A stretch of 64,000 bases of DNA from assembly GCA_022577435.1 (NCBI GenBank), contig JAKOON010000012.1, positions 13,014,085 to 13,078,084 on the forward strand, given 5' to 3'. This stretch comes from Embiotoca jacksoni (lineage: Eukaryota > Chordata > Actinopteri > Embiotocidae). The notes beneath the pieces were generated by a model. The model was given only the letters and a program-made list of their open reading frames with translations, was not told where the DNA came from and searched no databases. How positions within the stretch are numbered: the first letter of the stretch is position 1; every line of letters begins with the position of its first letter. Below, in pieces: positions 12,601-22,013 of this stretch. Position numbers and translations under genes: made by a program.

Positions 12601-15600
12601 GATGTGATTTTTAAGGAATTTTCCTTCCCGCTAAGTCAACAGATGTTACATGACTGTGGCCAGCTGTCATACACAACGGGGAAGTGTTAAGTATAGAACT
12701 GACAAATTGAAAAGCTTTGATAGCTTTGTAGCTGAACAACTCCAAATAACGATCACCTGTTTCGTTAAGAAAAATAAAAATCACGCTTTCTGTTTCCGTC
12801 TGTTCCATCTCTGATGTGTCTTCAAGTCAACCCTCTGTCCATCTTCAGACGTTGCCACTTGTTCCCTGTAGACAATTGATTGCATGAACCAGGCGAGCGC
12901 AGAACTTGCAGACTGTTTTCTCAGTTGTTTGATGAACTCTGCCCTAGATAAGAATAAGGGTCCATTAATATGCAAAATGCTGAAATTAGGATGCAGCAGC
13001 CCTGTTTGAGTCTTATCACACATGCAGAACATAATTAGGGATGGCCACACTTTGCTGCTATAAGGACAAATCTGTTCCATTGTAGATGTTAATTATATAA
13101 TTGGCAAAACATTTTCTTAACATCCGCAGTATGTTTTGTGCTTTGAGTCTGTGGAAGTTTGGGTGTTTGAGCTTGTACAGCAGCCAAACTGGTATGCGCA
13201 CTATAGCTAACTAATTGTGCAGTGGACAGGCATCCTATTTTAGGGTTTCGATGGAAGACTGGAGCTTTAAGTGTGTTCACAGGGCTGAGTCTTTGCAGAT
13301 CTACTGAATGCACCCTGGCAGGAAAGCAAACAGTAAAGAAGCTCCTGTCGAAACAAAGCAGAAGCGACAGTGTGAACTGAGTGACAGCTTGGAATAAAAT
13401 GGTCCACTAACCAATCATGCAACACATGTCAGCGCTGATTTCAATCTGAATTTTTAATTAAATGGTCTTACTCTGTCTTTTACTTTTCTACCCCCACTGT
13501 AATTTTTATCTTTTTCCTTTTGTCACTCTCAATCTCTGTCTTTATCTTTTTCTTATCTCACAAACGCATTCTTTTTTTTTTTTTTGTCTCTGCCCTTCAA
13601 GACCAGGAGTTCTCAAAGACCTGAAGACTATGGGCTCTATCTCTCTCTTCATCTTCTTCATCACTCTGCTTGTGCTTGCCAGACAGGTAAGTCCACACTG
13701 TAATAGCTTGATTGACGTTATCGTCTGTCTTCTGCTGCACGATTCACCTCCACAGAGTTGTCTTAGCTTTGTGCCATCATGACATCATCACCATTGCACT
13801 GTTTCCTACCATTAGAACATGCTGTACCTTTTTGCCTTTTAAGTGGTTTATTTTTGCATGTTTTCACTCATTTCCTCTCGACTTAGAGTGGTGATTTTTC
13901 CCTGTGATTTGGTCCCTTGCTGCTGCTAACTTAGTCGACAGAGTTGGGTGAAGCTCAAGCTAATATTTTACATGCCTTTTCTTGAATCCTGGGTCTCTTT
14001 AATCATTACTGATCTCCCATGCGTGAACACAGTTTTTAATTATATGACATTGTGCCTGGCTGCACCAGAAGCAGTACCACTCGGATCTCACTCGGGTCAG
14101 TGGGGTCACAGACATTCTTCCGTGCCTTAAAAGCTAACTTTAATGTAAATACAGATTCAATTTTACTTGTGACACCGCTCCTTCTACCTCTCTCTGTATA
14201 TCCCTTTAGTAACTCAGAGCTCGGTGGAAAAATAGCAGCTATTATTCATCTATGAAAATCAATCACTGAACTTTGTAGGGCTGGTATGACTTTTTGGCTG
14301 CTGTGCCATACTGCAAGAGAGACACGTTGAGACTACTTTGTCTGACACTAGCAAGTCTGCAGTCACAAGCCAGGTGTCGTGTCAGATTTACTAGTCAGGA
14401 GATATGGCCGCCAGAGGCTGGTCATTCTGAAGAGTTGTGTGCTTCTTACTCTGGATATTTTCGGGGTTATGCTACATTGCAGGATACTTCCTTTACCTTA
14501 GACAGTCCAGAATCGGAGCATAAATGTAGTCTGGAGCTTCACTACAGTCTTGGCATCAACGTCAGCTGTATGTAAAAGAGCAATCGACCCAATGTAAGAG
14601 TCTTTCCATTTTGATTACACACATATTCATATTTTACTCTAACCTTATGCAGTAAGTAACACAATAAATGTGCTTTTATTTGTGTTGTTTGTGTGGGTTG
14701 CAGTTGAATGCAGGATGTAGTCAGAGCACTGTGTCGGGGAGAGAAGACACGGGCAGAGTAATATTGCTGTTTTGCATCAGAACTGATCATTAAATGGGAT
14801 GTGGCTGCTCCCCTGGCCTCCGCTGTGTACGTACAGCACGGCTGCTGCGCACTGATCTTCACTGTGGGAACAGAACTGTGCTCTTTTTGAAAAAGCAGCC
14901 TTGACCATGTCAGAGGACAAACAGTAGGGGTGGAAACAAAAGTACCACCTCTCACTACACGTGTCATGTGCCCCCTCTAATCTAGCACTACACCCACCCA
15001 TAATGTAACTGGATGGATACTTGTTTGGCATCACAGTACACTGAACATATGGGCTCTTTGCATTATTTAGTATCATATAAATAGATGTAAAAGGGTTATT
15101 TCCCACATCTATAAAGGTATGTTGGAAACTCTGTTTGTGAGGATGCTTAAAGACCGTCTGTCACACAAGTTGTGGAAAATGTGAAAATAAGCATCGTTCA
15201 ACAAGTGCTGTCTCAAAAAAGATTCACAGATGTTGACATGAGCATTAGGTGGATTGAGTTTGAGTGGATAATAAATGTATTTGCAGAAGACAAATTACTC
15301 AATGAAAGTACACCAGATAGAACAATCTATACTTCAAAAATAAGAGATGCCATTTATGAATATCTGCTGTGTCTCACATGTTCTTCTGAGGTACCTTCAC
15401 ACAGTTTGTCTTTTAAGTCTGTGGCAAAGTAATTATATCTCCAATATCCAATCATACTGTGCTTGATAACATTTCTGTCAAACGTGTTTCTCCTCGCCTG
15501 GTGCATCCTCTTTATCAAATCAGTTCACCACGCACAGCTCAGCAGCAGGATTAAATGGAGTCACCTGAGCCGAGAGCGCTTCACCTGTGGAAGACGTTCA

Positions 15601-18600
15601 ATAGATGTTGCAATATTCATTGGAGCCCCATCATTTCCACTCGGGAACGTCATTCCTCCCCTCTCCTGAAACATTTTTACTCTAGCTGTTTCTCAACACT
15701 GTGTTCTTCACAAAGCATCGTTCGTGTCCTTTACACAAAGCTGCATAAATCATGTCTCTGTCTTGTCTAACTTGAGGAAAGCCATGCTGTAGCACCATCT
15801 TCTCTGCCCTCTGCCTTGGTGGTGTCCATATTTCTGTCTGTTTGTATTTTTCTCTGTGTCTTGATGGAAGAAAGCTGTACAGCTGTACCTTCAGTCTCTT
15901 CACCTCTGTGTCCTCTTGTAACAGAATGAATATTACTGTAGGTTAGACTTTCTCTGGAAGAACAAGTTCAAGAAGGAGTGTGAGGAGATCGAAACCATGG
16001 AGAACCTCAACCGGGTTCTGCTGGAGAACGTCCTGCCTGCACATGTTGCAGAACACTTCTTGGCACGAAACTGGAAGAATGAGGTCAGCATCCATTATGT
16101 TTTCTTTTCATGACAGCATGTGATCTGTATGTAATGTCATGCAAATTCTGTTTTGACAAATGGCTGCAGAACTGATGGACATATTGTGGTTACACAGAGG
16201 TTTTCCAGCACCTGAGGCTGAGATCCATTTCATTCATTCACGTCAATGGTGCAGAACAAAAGCAACGTTTCTCCAAAATGTTTTATTCAAATACAGAATG
16301 TGCAATTCACTATTTAAGTTGTAAAAGTACACAAAGGGCTTCATTGTAAATGTAAATTAAGTCATTCATTGGCTGTTTAAAATATTCATTGTTTAAATTC
16401 AGGTAGTAATTTGTAGGAAATGAAACCTTTGTGAATGGATCTGACTTTGGTAATGTTGCATCAGGGTGATTAATGATGACAACATGTTCGGGAGACTTTC
16501 TAACTCCCTTGTGTGACTCATTCACATCATTAATCATCCTGAATCCTGCTATATCCCCTGGTAACCTTTTGCAGTGTCAGCTGTGAAAAGTAAAGTTTTA
16601 ATTCTAAGAAAGTTTAGATTATGTCATTGAGGTCGTAAGAAACTTCACTTTCAATCTGGACCCTTTGTTTTGGGTGTAAGTGACTAATGGTGACAAACGT
16701 TTTAGTTGATGGTTAAATAGTATGCAAGTTGAAAAATACAGAAGTTTCCCATTGAACTGGAATTAGCAAAAAGTCTGAATGATGAATCAGCTAGTGTGAC
16801 GTTATTTCTGCTCTTGAACAGGATCCAAGAACAAATTACCGGCCTAATGGATTTTAGAGAAACTGTTATTTGAAGGGGGATTTGGGGTATTTGCCGCCTT
16901 TCATTTGTCTCTGTGGTTTATCACTTGTGTTGTGTCTGCCTGTGAAGTCTGACTGAGGACTGGTTTGTACTGAACAGTACTGTCAAGTGTTTTTAAGCCT
17001 GAATATCCACAGATAACTGTCATGATCCACATTGAACATTTGTCCATCAGAACTGCGTCATCTAGAAACTCTGTGGTTTATCAGCTTTATATGATTGTTC
17101 AAGCAAACATCTGTACTTTGTCTCCTTCCTTTTGCCATGCAGGACCTGTACCACCAGTCCTACGACCTGGTGTGTGTCATGTTCGCCTCCATCCCAGACT
17201 TTAAAGAGTTCTACACCGAATCTGATGTCAACAAAGAGGGATTAGAGTGCCTCAGACTCCTCAACGAAATCATCGCCGACTTTGATGAGGTAAATAACCA
17301 TCACAGCATCTTACTTGTGCAGCAGTAATAGACATAAAGTGTAATACCTTTTCAGTCACGTTCACTGTTTTTTGAGTAGCGTGTGATTGGACACTGTCTC
17401 CTGCAAGCTACAGCCTCTTGTGATGATAGCAGAATAGTCTGAGAGGCTTTTACTGGCAGACAGATGGAAAAATAAGATGAAGTTTTGTCCATTTGGATGT
17501 ACAGAAAACACCTCTTCTAAAAATGACAGCGTGAAATATCAATCGTGCCAGAAAGGATGTCTCATATGTTTTGGCTGTTTTGTGGATGGTGTTTGTCTCT
17601 TTGTGTGTAGTTGCTTTCTAAACCCAAATTCAGCGGTGTGGAAAAGATCAAGACCATTGGCAGCACTTACATGGCTGCTACCGGGCTTAATGCATCAGCT
17701 GGGCCTGAGAACACATCACAGGTAGGCTCACTACACACACACAGACACACACTATTTTTGAATGCCATGAAATTGTGCACAGTTGAGCAAAAATGAACGT
17801 TAGTGGTTGTGTTGTTACTCTGGCAGGAGCACGACCGGCAGTACATGCACATAGGGACCATGGTGGAGTTCGCGTTTGCCTTGGTGGGGAAGTTGGATGT
17901 CATCAATAAACACTCCTTCAATGACTTCAAACTCAGAGTTGGTGAGTTACACAGGAAAACAATTAAAAGCAAAATGCATGCAATACTGTTTCTTTTATAA
18001 ACGGTATATTTGTATGACTGTGCCGGCAATAGTCAGAGGCATCATGGTTTGGGGTTATCTCGCCGTGCTTAGGTCTGTCTGTATCTCCAGAATGCCTGGA
18101 TGGAATTTCTTTAAACTTGGCATAAGCGTTGACTTGGTCCCAAGGATAAACTGATTGATTTTGGAGGTCAAAGGTCAAGGTCACCGTGACCTCGAGTGTT
18201 TACCATTCTACTAAAACCTTCACTTGGACTCAAGGATGAACTGAATAGATTCGGATGGTCAAAGGACAGAGGTCAAGGTCAATGGGACCTCAAGTCCGTC
18301 CCATTCTCGTGAACGCTATATCTCAGGAACGCCTTTGGGAATTTCTTTAAATTTGACTCAGATGTTCATTTGGACTCAAGGATGAACTGATTACAATTAT
18401 GACAACAATTCACGCAAAACTGTCAAAAGGCTAAGAAGGAAGTGATGCTATTTTATATCCAAAAGGTCACCTTCACTGTGACATCAAAAAGTTTGGCAAA
18501 AACACTTTTCTGGCCGTAATTCAACACCATAATTAAGGAACAGAAGAGAAGATCGTGACTTTCACATTTATATCAGATGTTGAATTGGTGACACCAATCT

Positions 18601-21600
18601 TGGGTATCCATCCTTTTGTGATTGTATAGTAATTGTATAGATTTTCTGTGCTGTCAGGATTGAAGAAGTGTGTGAAACACCTTTACTCAGAATTAATAGC
18701 TTCTTTACAGCAACATCTATATTTGAAGTATTGTATGCAAGCTGTTAATTCTGGTTTGTTTTTGTTTTCCATTGCAATTACGAGCAATGATTGCGCCGTA
18801 CATTCATCCTTTTACCGATCTACTTCCACTGATCACATATGAGAATGGAAAATATGAAGTGTTATGAATATGACAGTATTCAGCAGCAGGAGACAACTTG
18901 ATGTGTCGGACACGAGAATACAGCAGATAAATGAGATGACATATGAGAGCACAACAGATGAGCGCTGCAGCCCTCGCTGACTTATTCTCAGAAATCATAT
19001 CTTATTGCTTGTTTAGAATCGCACAACCAGAACTGCTGTACCGAACGAAGGATATACTCCAAAGATTTGGCCTGAATTTAAACTAAATGCTGCATATCCT
19101 CCATTGTTCTGGCATTTGTGCATCTTCCTTTCTGTCTCTCTGGAGATCCGCTATGTTGTGAGGGTGCTTTTATTATCTTGAACAAAGCAAAGAGAAATAA
19201 ACAGATGTCTAAATAAACATTCATGTAAGCAGAAAGGCACGGGTGGGCGAGCAGGCAGGAGGGTCTCCGCTCCCTGCCTGCAGTGACAGTCAGAGTTCGA
19301 TACCTTCAACCTGTCTGTGAGGATCTCAGCATGGGACTCTCCATTAACTCAGCAGTGTGCATGTGTGGGACTGTACAGCTCTGCTGCTTCCAGACGGAGC
19401 CTAAAATGCTCCATCAAATAGGAATACAAGTGCCCACCCACTGAGGCTGGGCAGATCCAGTGGCCGAGCGCTTGTGTTGTGCTGCCAGCGCACTTGTGCA
19501 GATTGCAATTTCCAACAATCTGGAGATTGACTGGAGGCCCGGTGTCATGTGAAAAGCTCCAGAGACGGAAGAGTGTTGGGGATGAAGAGTTCAGCTGCAG
19601 TTAGCTTCCACTTCATCTCATGTTCTGATGAAATCCTGTGAAAAGCTTTGTTGATTCTGAAAGCAGCAGGTTTCCCACTATAAGCCCTTTTCACTTGCAC
19701 TCAATAATTAACCAGAAATCTCAAAAATCAATTTGAAGACGTCTCCAAAAAGTATGACGTCAGAAACAGAAAAACAAAATACCAGCTTTTATAACCAGCT
19801 CACTGTTTTCTTATGTATTTAAAAATCGTAAGTATAAGATAACACATAATATTGAACCATAGTTTTGCACCAAATACGACTGAGATTCAGAAAGTGAAAT
19901 GTTTCCTTATAACTTTGTTTGTTCTGTGTCAGGTATTAACCACGGTCCAGTGATAGCTGGAGTCATCGGGGCCCAGAAACCACAGTATGATATCTGGGGG
20001 AACACAGTGAATGTAGCCAGCAGAATGGACAGCACGGGAGTCCTGGGAAAGATACAGGTAAACGGAGGAGGATCATTTCCTTTTTTTTTTTTTTTTTTTT
20101 TTTTACCAAATCTCATGAAAAGATCTAAACCAGGGGTCTCCAACCTTCTTTCCTCTGAGAGCTATTTTGACCAAATGAGGGTGTCTGGGAGCTACTCATG
20201 TTCAGTAACATTTATTCACATAGCTGAGCTCCACTCAAACCAGCTGAATAAGCATCTTTAATATGTTATATTCAGCCGACCAGTGGTGTAACAGACAGAC
20301 ACTTCCTTTATGGGTCTGTCCTTGCTGTTGCAGTCCAGCCAAAAATATTGTATTTATTTTATGAACCTGATTCACGAGCAGGGTTTTGTTCCAGCTCAGT
20401 GCGAGAGTCTGCTGTGCAGACACGCTGCAGGTTGCTGTTTCTGTCCTCTGATGTCTGTGTGTTTCTCTAAGGGCGAAGCTCAATCTCTGCTGCACTGACA
20501 CGTTGCAGAGCAGACATGGGTGAAGGACCGCAAGGGGAGATTGTTCGCTCGTTAATCGATTGCGTTGATACCTGGGCAGCCCGCCCACTTAAGTCTATGT
20601 GTGGGAAGCGCTGCATATTGTTTGAACCCTCCACGAACAACTCAGAAACGGGTAACGAGCTACAGGTTGGAGACCCTTGATCTAAACCAACAATGAACTG
20701 AACATCACATATCTAAAAGACATCTCTGAGCCACACTGTTGCACCGGGAGACATTTCAGTCATCATGACAATGAACATCCACATCCACTAAACTGCTGCC
20801 ATTAGAACATCGAATGTATTCATATGTAGCTGAAAATAGTTCAGCAAAGGCCTGTTTGAGTAACATTTGTTAAAACTGCAGTTAGAAGGTTTTAGTTAAA
20901 AAGCCATTGTTTTCAGCAACTGACTCCGACTTATCAAACAAAACCAAAAGATTTGTCTCCAGAAGGAAAAAAGGGACCAGAACGAGAACAAAACGTGGTT
21001 GGGTTATTTTTTTTTTCACATGGGATTTGTTCATAATAACAAAAATAAAGACTAACCCCTGCATTGATCATTTTCTGTGAATATTTGGATCCTGTGCATC
21101 CGTCAAACATCACATGTTTGAAGTTTGTTTCAAAGGAGCGGCAGGCTCCTTCTTCAAACGTAGATGTTTTAAATGCCAACACGGATGTTGAATAGATAAA
21201 ACTCTTCGTCCCTCTGCATGTGCCATCTCTGGCAGCAAAGACATCCCATCATCATCATCATCATCATCTGACATCTTCAAATCTCATATTGGCTCCCTGT
21301 CTGAGCAGCGATAAGATATCATGGTTTTTTTTTTACATCTGCATGGCTGTGGCAGCGCTTCAGTCTTCAGAGGGCTGTATTACGCTTCACAGCTTGTACA
21401 CGTGACAGAGCCACGAGCTGTGTCGTGCAGCACAACTGCAACACTCTCAACTGTACCGTTGGTATTTTCAGATATGTAGAAGGAAAGAATGGGAAGTGCA
21501 GAGTTCTTACGAGGTAGCACAAATATCTCCTGCTCCGTGTTTATTTTACTGACATGTCCTAAGTTTAAAACCCACACAGGATATGTTCTTTGTGTGCTCT

Positions 21601-22013
21601 TTAGAAATCCAGCTTGTTCTTTATATGTCGCCATCGTTTGTTCTGTGGAAGCTGCAGATTTCAATTGACACCCGCATTTCAACTTCCTGATTTGTGCGAA
21701 CAAAAATCCAACAGAGGTCTGTTGATGCAGAGCAACATTTTGCTTCTTTGTGGTCAACTGATTTTTTTTTTCCTGTGCAGAGAATTTTTATCTGCAGGAA
21801 TTTATTCCAGGATTTGTAAGAGAAGCAAAATGGACCTAACCCGTCTGATTGTGCCTGCAGGTGACGGAGGAGACGAGTCGCATCCTCCTGACTCTGGGCT
21901 ACATGTGCTCTTGTAGAGGCATCATCAATGTGAAGGGCAAAGGAGAGCTCAAGACCTTCTTTGTGCACACGGAGATGACTCGCTCACTGTCCCAGGGGAA
22001 TGTAATGCCATAA
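481..22013 (+). CDS. adcy2: Adenylate cyclase type 2, 22 coding exons, 5' part missing
   Basis: Membrane adenylyl cyclase that converts ATP to cAMP and diphosphate; the type 2 branch (ADCY2/4/7) is stimulated by Gs-alpha and conditionally by G-beta-gamma. The 22 exons join into one open frame of 907 codons plus TAA. Mammalian ADCY2 is about 1090 residues, so roughly the first 183 (cytosolic N-terminus and most of the first six membrane segments) lie before the window. Order seen: last helix of membrane domain 1, catalytic C1a (metal-binding Asp in YADIVGF and ILGDCYYC, window residues 105 and 149), C1b, six helices of membrane domain 2 with an NSS/NET glycosylation loop, then C2. C2 keeps the residues aligned to rat AC2 Lys938, Asp1018, Asn1025, Arg1029 and Lys1065. 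Exons: 481-630, 3230-3378, 3489-3600, 4084-4211, 4591-4749, 5464-5596, 5684-5860, 5957-6000, 6164-6244, 6528-6597, 6863-6960, 7215-7299, 9504-9641, 10808-10927, 11033-11217, 13602-13686, 15925-16083, 17143-17289, 17611-17721, 17827-17941, 19933-20057, 21861-22013. Two introns use GC donors. The a/b fish paralogue cannot be told. ADCY7 or ADCY4 are less likely from the C1 sequence. Confidence 0.95.
631..3229 (+). other. adcy2 intron, mostly unrecognised sequence
   Basis: A 2.6-kb intron with a short (AT)n run near 1027-1052 and a pair of small inverted repeats at 2172-2216. A stretch at about 3007-3080 (TATCGTG-type repeats, then GAGGCCTGTGGTGATTCCCA) resembles an abundant teleost interspersed repeat. 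Open frames here have no splice logic or family match. Confidence 0.55.
3230..3378 (+). CDS. adcy2: adcy2 window exon 2: entry to C1a
   Basis: The acceptor is ccaatag. It encodes ERLLLSLLPAHIARVMKAEI through FHNLYVQRHTNV plus two bases of a Ser codon. The only donor that keeps the frame into the next exon is a GC donor (AG|gcatgt). Confidence 0.92.
3489..3600 (+). CDS. adcy2: adcy2 window exon 3: C1a with first metal-binding Asp
   Basis: Acceptor cctctag, donor gtaaat. Encodes ILYADIVGFTRLASDC and the helix ending FGKFDQIAK. The Asp of YADIVGF is the first catalytic metal ligand in class III cyclases. The preceding intron is only 110 bp. Confidence 0.95.
4084..4211 (+). CDS. adcy2: adcy2 window exon 4: C1a with second metal-binding Asp
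   Basis: Acceptor tatgcag, donor gtaagt. Encodes ENECMRIKILGDCYYCVSG and continues to MGLDMCEAIK. The Asp of LGDCYYC is the second metal ligand, 44 residues after the first, the usual spacing. Confidence 0.95.
4591..4749 (+). CDS. adcy2: adcy2 window exon 5: C1a core
   Basis: Acceptor cttgacag, donor gtgagt. Encodes KVRDATGVDINMRVGVHSG, then QKWQYDVWSHDV and NHMEAGGVPG. This is the C1 face of the pseudo-symmetric active site. The frame happens to stay open into the upstream intron, but splice-site and family match set the start. Confidence 0.95.
4860..5430 (+). repeat. Possible degraded hAT-like MITE in adcy2 intron
   Basis: The stretch begins near GTAGGGGTGTAACAGTAAACC, which resembles the start of an abundant teleost element with a GGGGTGTAACGGTA-type end. 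The opposite end is too eroded to identify and no target duplication was found, so boundaries are guesses. It includes an (AT)-rich run near 5035-5052. Confidence 0.3.
5464..5596 (+). CDS. adcy2: adcy2 window exon 6: end of C1a
   Basis: Acceptor ttggcag, donor gtaccg. Encodes RVHITSVTLEHLNAAYKVED through YLVINPK, the C-terminal part of C1a. Confidence 0.94.
5684..5860 (+). CDS. adcy2: adcy2 window exon 7: start of C1b
   Basis: Acceptor ttgtccag, donor gtgagt; 59 codons. Encodes AKMRASVRMTRYLESWGAAK followed by PFANLHHRDSM. In mammalian ADCY2 the corresponding PFAHL is a described G-beta-gamma activation motif; here His is replaced by Asn (AAC at 5807-5809). The upstream intron is only 87 bp. 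Confidence 0.94.
5957..6000 (+). CDS. adcy2: adcy2 window exon 8: short C1b exon
   Basis: A 44-bp exon, acceptor ccatgtttag. Encodes DVPMGQYHFQRRSE plus two bases of an Arg codon. It ends ..GAAAG before gcaagc, so this intron has a GC donor; the frame continues correctly only with that choice. Confidence 0.9.
6164..6244 (+). CDS. adcy2: adcy2 window exon 9: C1b
   Basis: Acceptor caattaaag, donor gtaaac. Encodes TKSQKRRFEEELNERM and continues to FDGINSQ, the conserved C1b helix region of the ADCY2 group. Confidence 0.92.
6528..6597 (+). CDS. adcy2: adcy2 window exon 10: C1b end
   Basis: Acceptor acttcaag, donor gtaaga. Encodes QWLKSEDIQRISLFFHNKSL and EKE, the link from C1b to membrane domain 2. 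Confidence 0.92.
6863..6960 (+). CDS. adcy2: adcy2 window exon 11: TM7
   Basis: Acceptor tatttag, donor gtatgt. Encodes YRATTLPAFKYYVTCACL and then the hydrophobic FFCIFIVQILVLP, the first helix of membrane domain 2. Confidence 0.94.
7215..7299 (+). CDS. adcy2: adcy2 window exon 12: TM8
   Basis: Acceptor tttttag, donor gtgagt. Encodes TTILGVSFGVAFLILSLILF and ICFIGHFL, almost entirely hydrophobic. Confidence 0.93.
7300..9503 (+). other. adcy2 intron, nothing recognised
   Basis: A 2.2-kb intron between TM8 and TM9 exons. AT-rich, no tandem array, no coding match on either strand. The open frames at 7884-8162 and 8294-8524 (-) lack any recognised domain. Confidence 0.55.
9504..9641 (+). CDS. 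adcy2: adcy2 window exon 13: cytosolic turn and TM9
   Basis: Acceptor gttgtgcag, donor gtaagc. Encodes HCSKSASTSWMWLLRSSVII, then ANKPWPCITL and the hydrophobic LILIMAVFNM. Confidence 0.94.
9642..10807 (+). other. adcy2 intron, nothing recognised
   Basis: AT-rich 1.2-kb intron upstream of the glycosylated-loop exon. No repeat or RNA gene identified by eye. Confidence 0.5.
10808..10927 (+). CDS. adcy2: adcy2 window exon 14: extracellular glycosylated loop
   Basis: Acceptor tttctag, donor gtaagt; 40 codons, the same length as I recall for the mammalian loop although the sequence differs widely. It holds two overlapping N-glycosylation sequons (NSS, NET). This loop between the third and fourth helices of membrane domain 2 is the known glycosylation site in mammalian cyclases. 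Confidence 0.92.
11033..11217 (+). CDS. adcy2: adcy2 window exon 15: TM10 and TM11
   Basis: Acceptor tctgtctag, donor gtaggt. Encodes YLIYSCILGLISCSVFLRIN, YELKMIIML and VVVYNVIILQTHA, two membrane helices and the following short loop. The preceding intron is 105 bp. Confidence 0.94.
11218..13601 (+). other. adcy2 intron, nothing recognised
   Basis: A 2.4-kb intron. Its 3' end carries a strong T-rich tract (about 13571-13590) before the exon 16 acceptor. No coding or mobile-element match recognised. Confidence 0.5.
13602..13686 (+). CDS. adcy2: adcy2 window exon 16: TM12
   Basis: Acceptor cccttcaag after a long T-rich tract, donor gtaagt. Encodes PGVLKDLKTMGSISLFIFF then ITLLVLARQ, the last membrane helix before C2. 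Confidence 0.93.
13687..15924 (+). other. adcy2 intron, nothing recognised
   Basis: A 2.2-kb intron between the last membrane helix and C2. The 141-codon minus-strand open frame at 14542-14967 shows no recognisable domain and is treated as chance. Confidence 0.5.
15925..16083 (+). CDS. adcy2: adcy2 window exon 17: linker into C2
   Basis: Acceptor ttgtaacag, donor gtcagc; 53 codons. Encodes NEYYCRLDFLWKNKFKKECE, then NLNRVLLENVLPAHVAEHFL, the helical signalling segment at the start of C2. Confidence 0.95.
16084..17142 (+). other. adcy2 intron, nothing recognised
   Basis: A 1.06-kb AT-rich intron inside C2. No repeat, RNA gene or conserved coding sequence recognised. Confidence 0.5.
17143..17289 (+). 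CDS. adcy2: adcy2 window exon 18: C2
   Basis: Acceptor ccatgcag, donor gtaaat; 49 codons. Encodes DLYHQSYDLVCVMFASIPDF, KEFYTESDVNKEGLECLRLL and NEIIADFDE, the first strand and helix of C2. Confidence 0.96.
17611..17721 (+). CDS. adcy2: adcy2 window exon 19: C2 with adenine-binding Lys
   Basis: Acceptor gtgtgtag, donor gtaggc. Encodes LLSKPKFSGVEKIKTIGSTY then MAATGLNASAGPENTSQ. The Lys of KIKTIG aligns with rat AC2 Lys938. The variable linker ends ENTSQ; the exact QEHA tetrapeptide of mammalian ADCY2 (G-beta-gamma contact) is not present at the aligned place. Confidence 0.95.
17827..17941 (+). CDS. adcy2: adcy2 window exon 20: C2
   Basis: Acceptor ctctggcag, donor gtgagt. Encodes EHDRQYMHIGTMVEFAFALV, then GKLDVINKHSFNDFKLRV plus one base of Gly. 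Confidence 0.95.
18085..18400 (+). repeat. Teleost-type interspersed repeat with about three ~100-bp subunits
   Basis: Three related units sit in tandem at about 18090-18194, 18215-18296 and 18322-18395. They share phrases such as AATTTCTTTAAA, TTGGACTCAAGGATGAACTG and AGGTCAAGGTCA. The layout matches an abundant fish repeat I recall without a firm class name. Unit one contains a DR1 and a perfect inverted AGGTCA pair. It lies inside the adcy2 intron 17942-19932; the rest of that intron has nothing recognised. Confidence 0.65.
18165..18192 (+). promoter_or_regulatory. Nuclear-receptor site cluster: DR1 plus perfect ERE palindrome
   Basis: AGGTCA at 18165-18170, one spacer base, AGGTCA at 18172-18177, then AGGTCA at 18178-18183, spacer CCG, TGACCT at 18187-18192. 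The first pair is a perfect DR1 (RXR/PPAR/HNF4 type), and the last two form a perfect estrogen response element. Motif matches are certain; function is not known. They belong to the interspersed repeat. Confidence 0.5.
19933..20057 (+). CDS. adcy2: adcy2 window exon 21: C2 catalytic Asn/Arg
   Basis: Acceptor ctgtgtcag, donor gtaaac. Encodes GINHGPVIAGVIGAQKPQYD, then IWGNTVNVASRMDSTG. Asp of QYDIWG, and Asn and Arg of NTVNVASR, align with rat AC2 Asp1018, Asn1025 and Arg1029, the transition-state residues. A 24-T run follows 24 nt into the intron. Confidence 0.96.
20081..20104 (+). repeat. Poly(T), 24 bp
   Basis: Uninterrupted T run in the adcy2 intron after exon 21, 24 nt downstream of that donor and 26 bp upstream of a hAT-type MITE. 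Confidence 0.9.
20131..20679 (+). mobile_element. Complete non-autonomous hAT-type element (MITE), 549 bp
   Basis: Left end CAGGGGTCTCCAACCT at 20131 and right end AGGTTGGAGACCCTTG at 20664-20679 are inverted repeats with one mismatch in 16. The element is flanked on both sides by the identical 8-bp ATCTAAAC (20123-20130 and 20680-20687). An 8-bp target duplication and CA(G/A)GG termini are hallmarks of hAT transposons. No transposase is encoded, so it needed a helper. It sits in the adcy2 intron 20058-21860 and leaves both splice sites intact. Confidence 0.93.
21247..21268 (+). repeat. (CAT)n microsatellite
   Basis: About seven CAT units in the last long adcy2 intron; no effect on coding sequence. 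Confidence 0.9.
21861..22013 (+). CDS. adcy2: adcy2 window exon 22: C2 end and stop
   Basis: Acceptor gtgcctgcag; reads VTEETSRILLTLGYMCSCRG, IINVKGKGELKTFFV and ends SLSQGNVMP then TAA at 22011-22013. The Lys of INVKGKG aligns with the phosphate-binding rat AC2 Lys1065. Confidence 0.96.
   Translation: MTEETSRILLTLGYMCSCRGIINVKGKGELKTFFVHTEMTRSLSQGNVMP

Noticed and set aside
14542..14967. 141-codon minus-strand open frame
   Set aside because: No recognisable domain, no splice-consistent partner, and it lies inside an adcy2 intron; within chance for this size of region.
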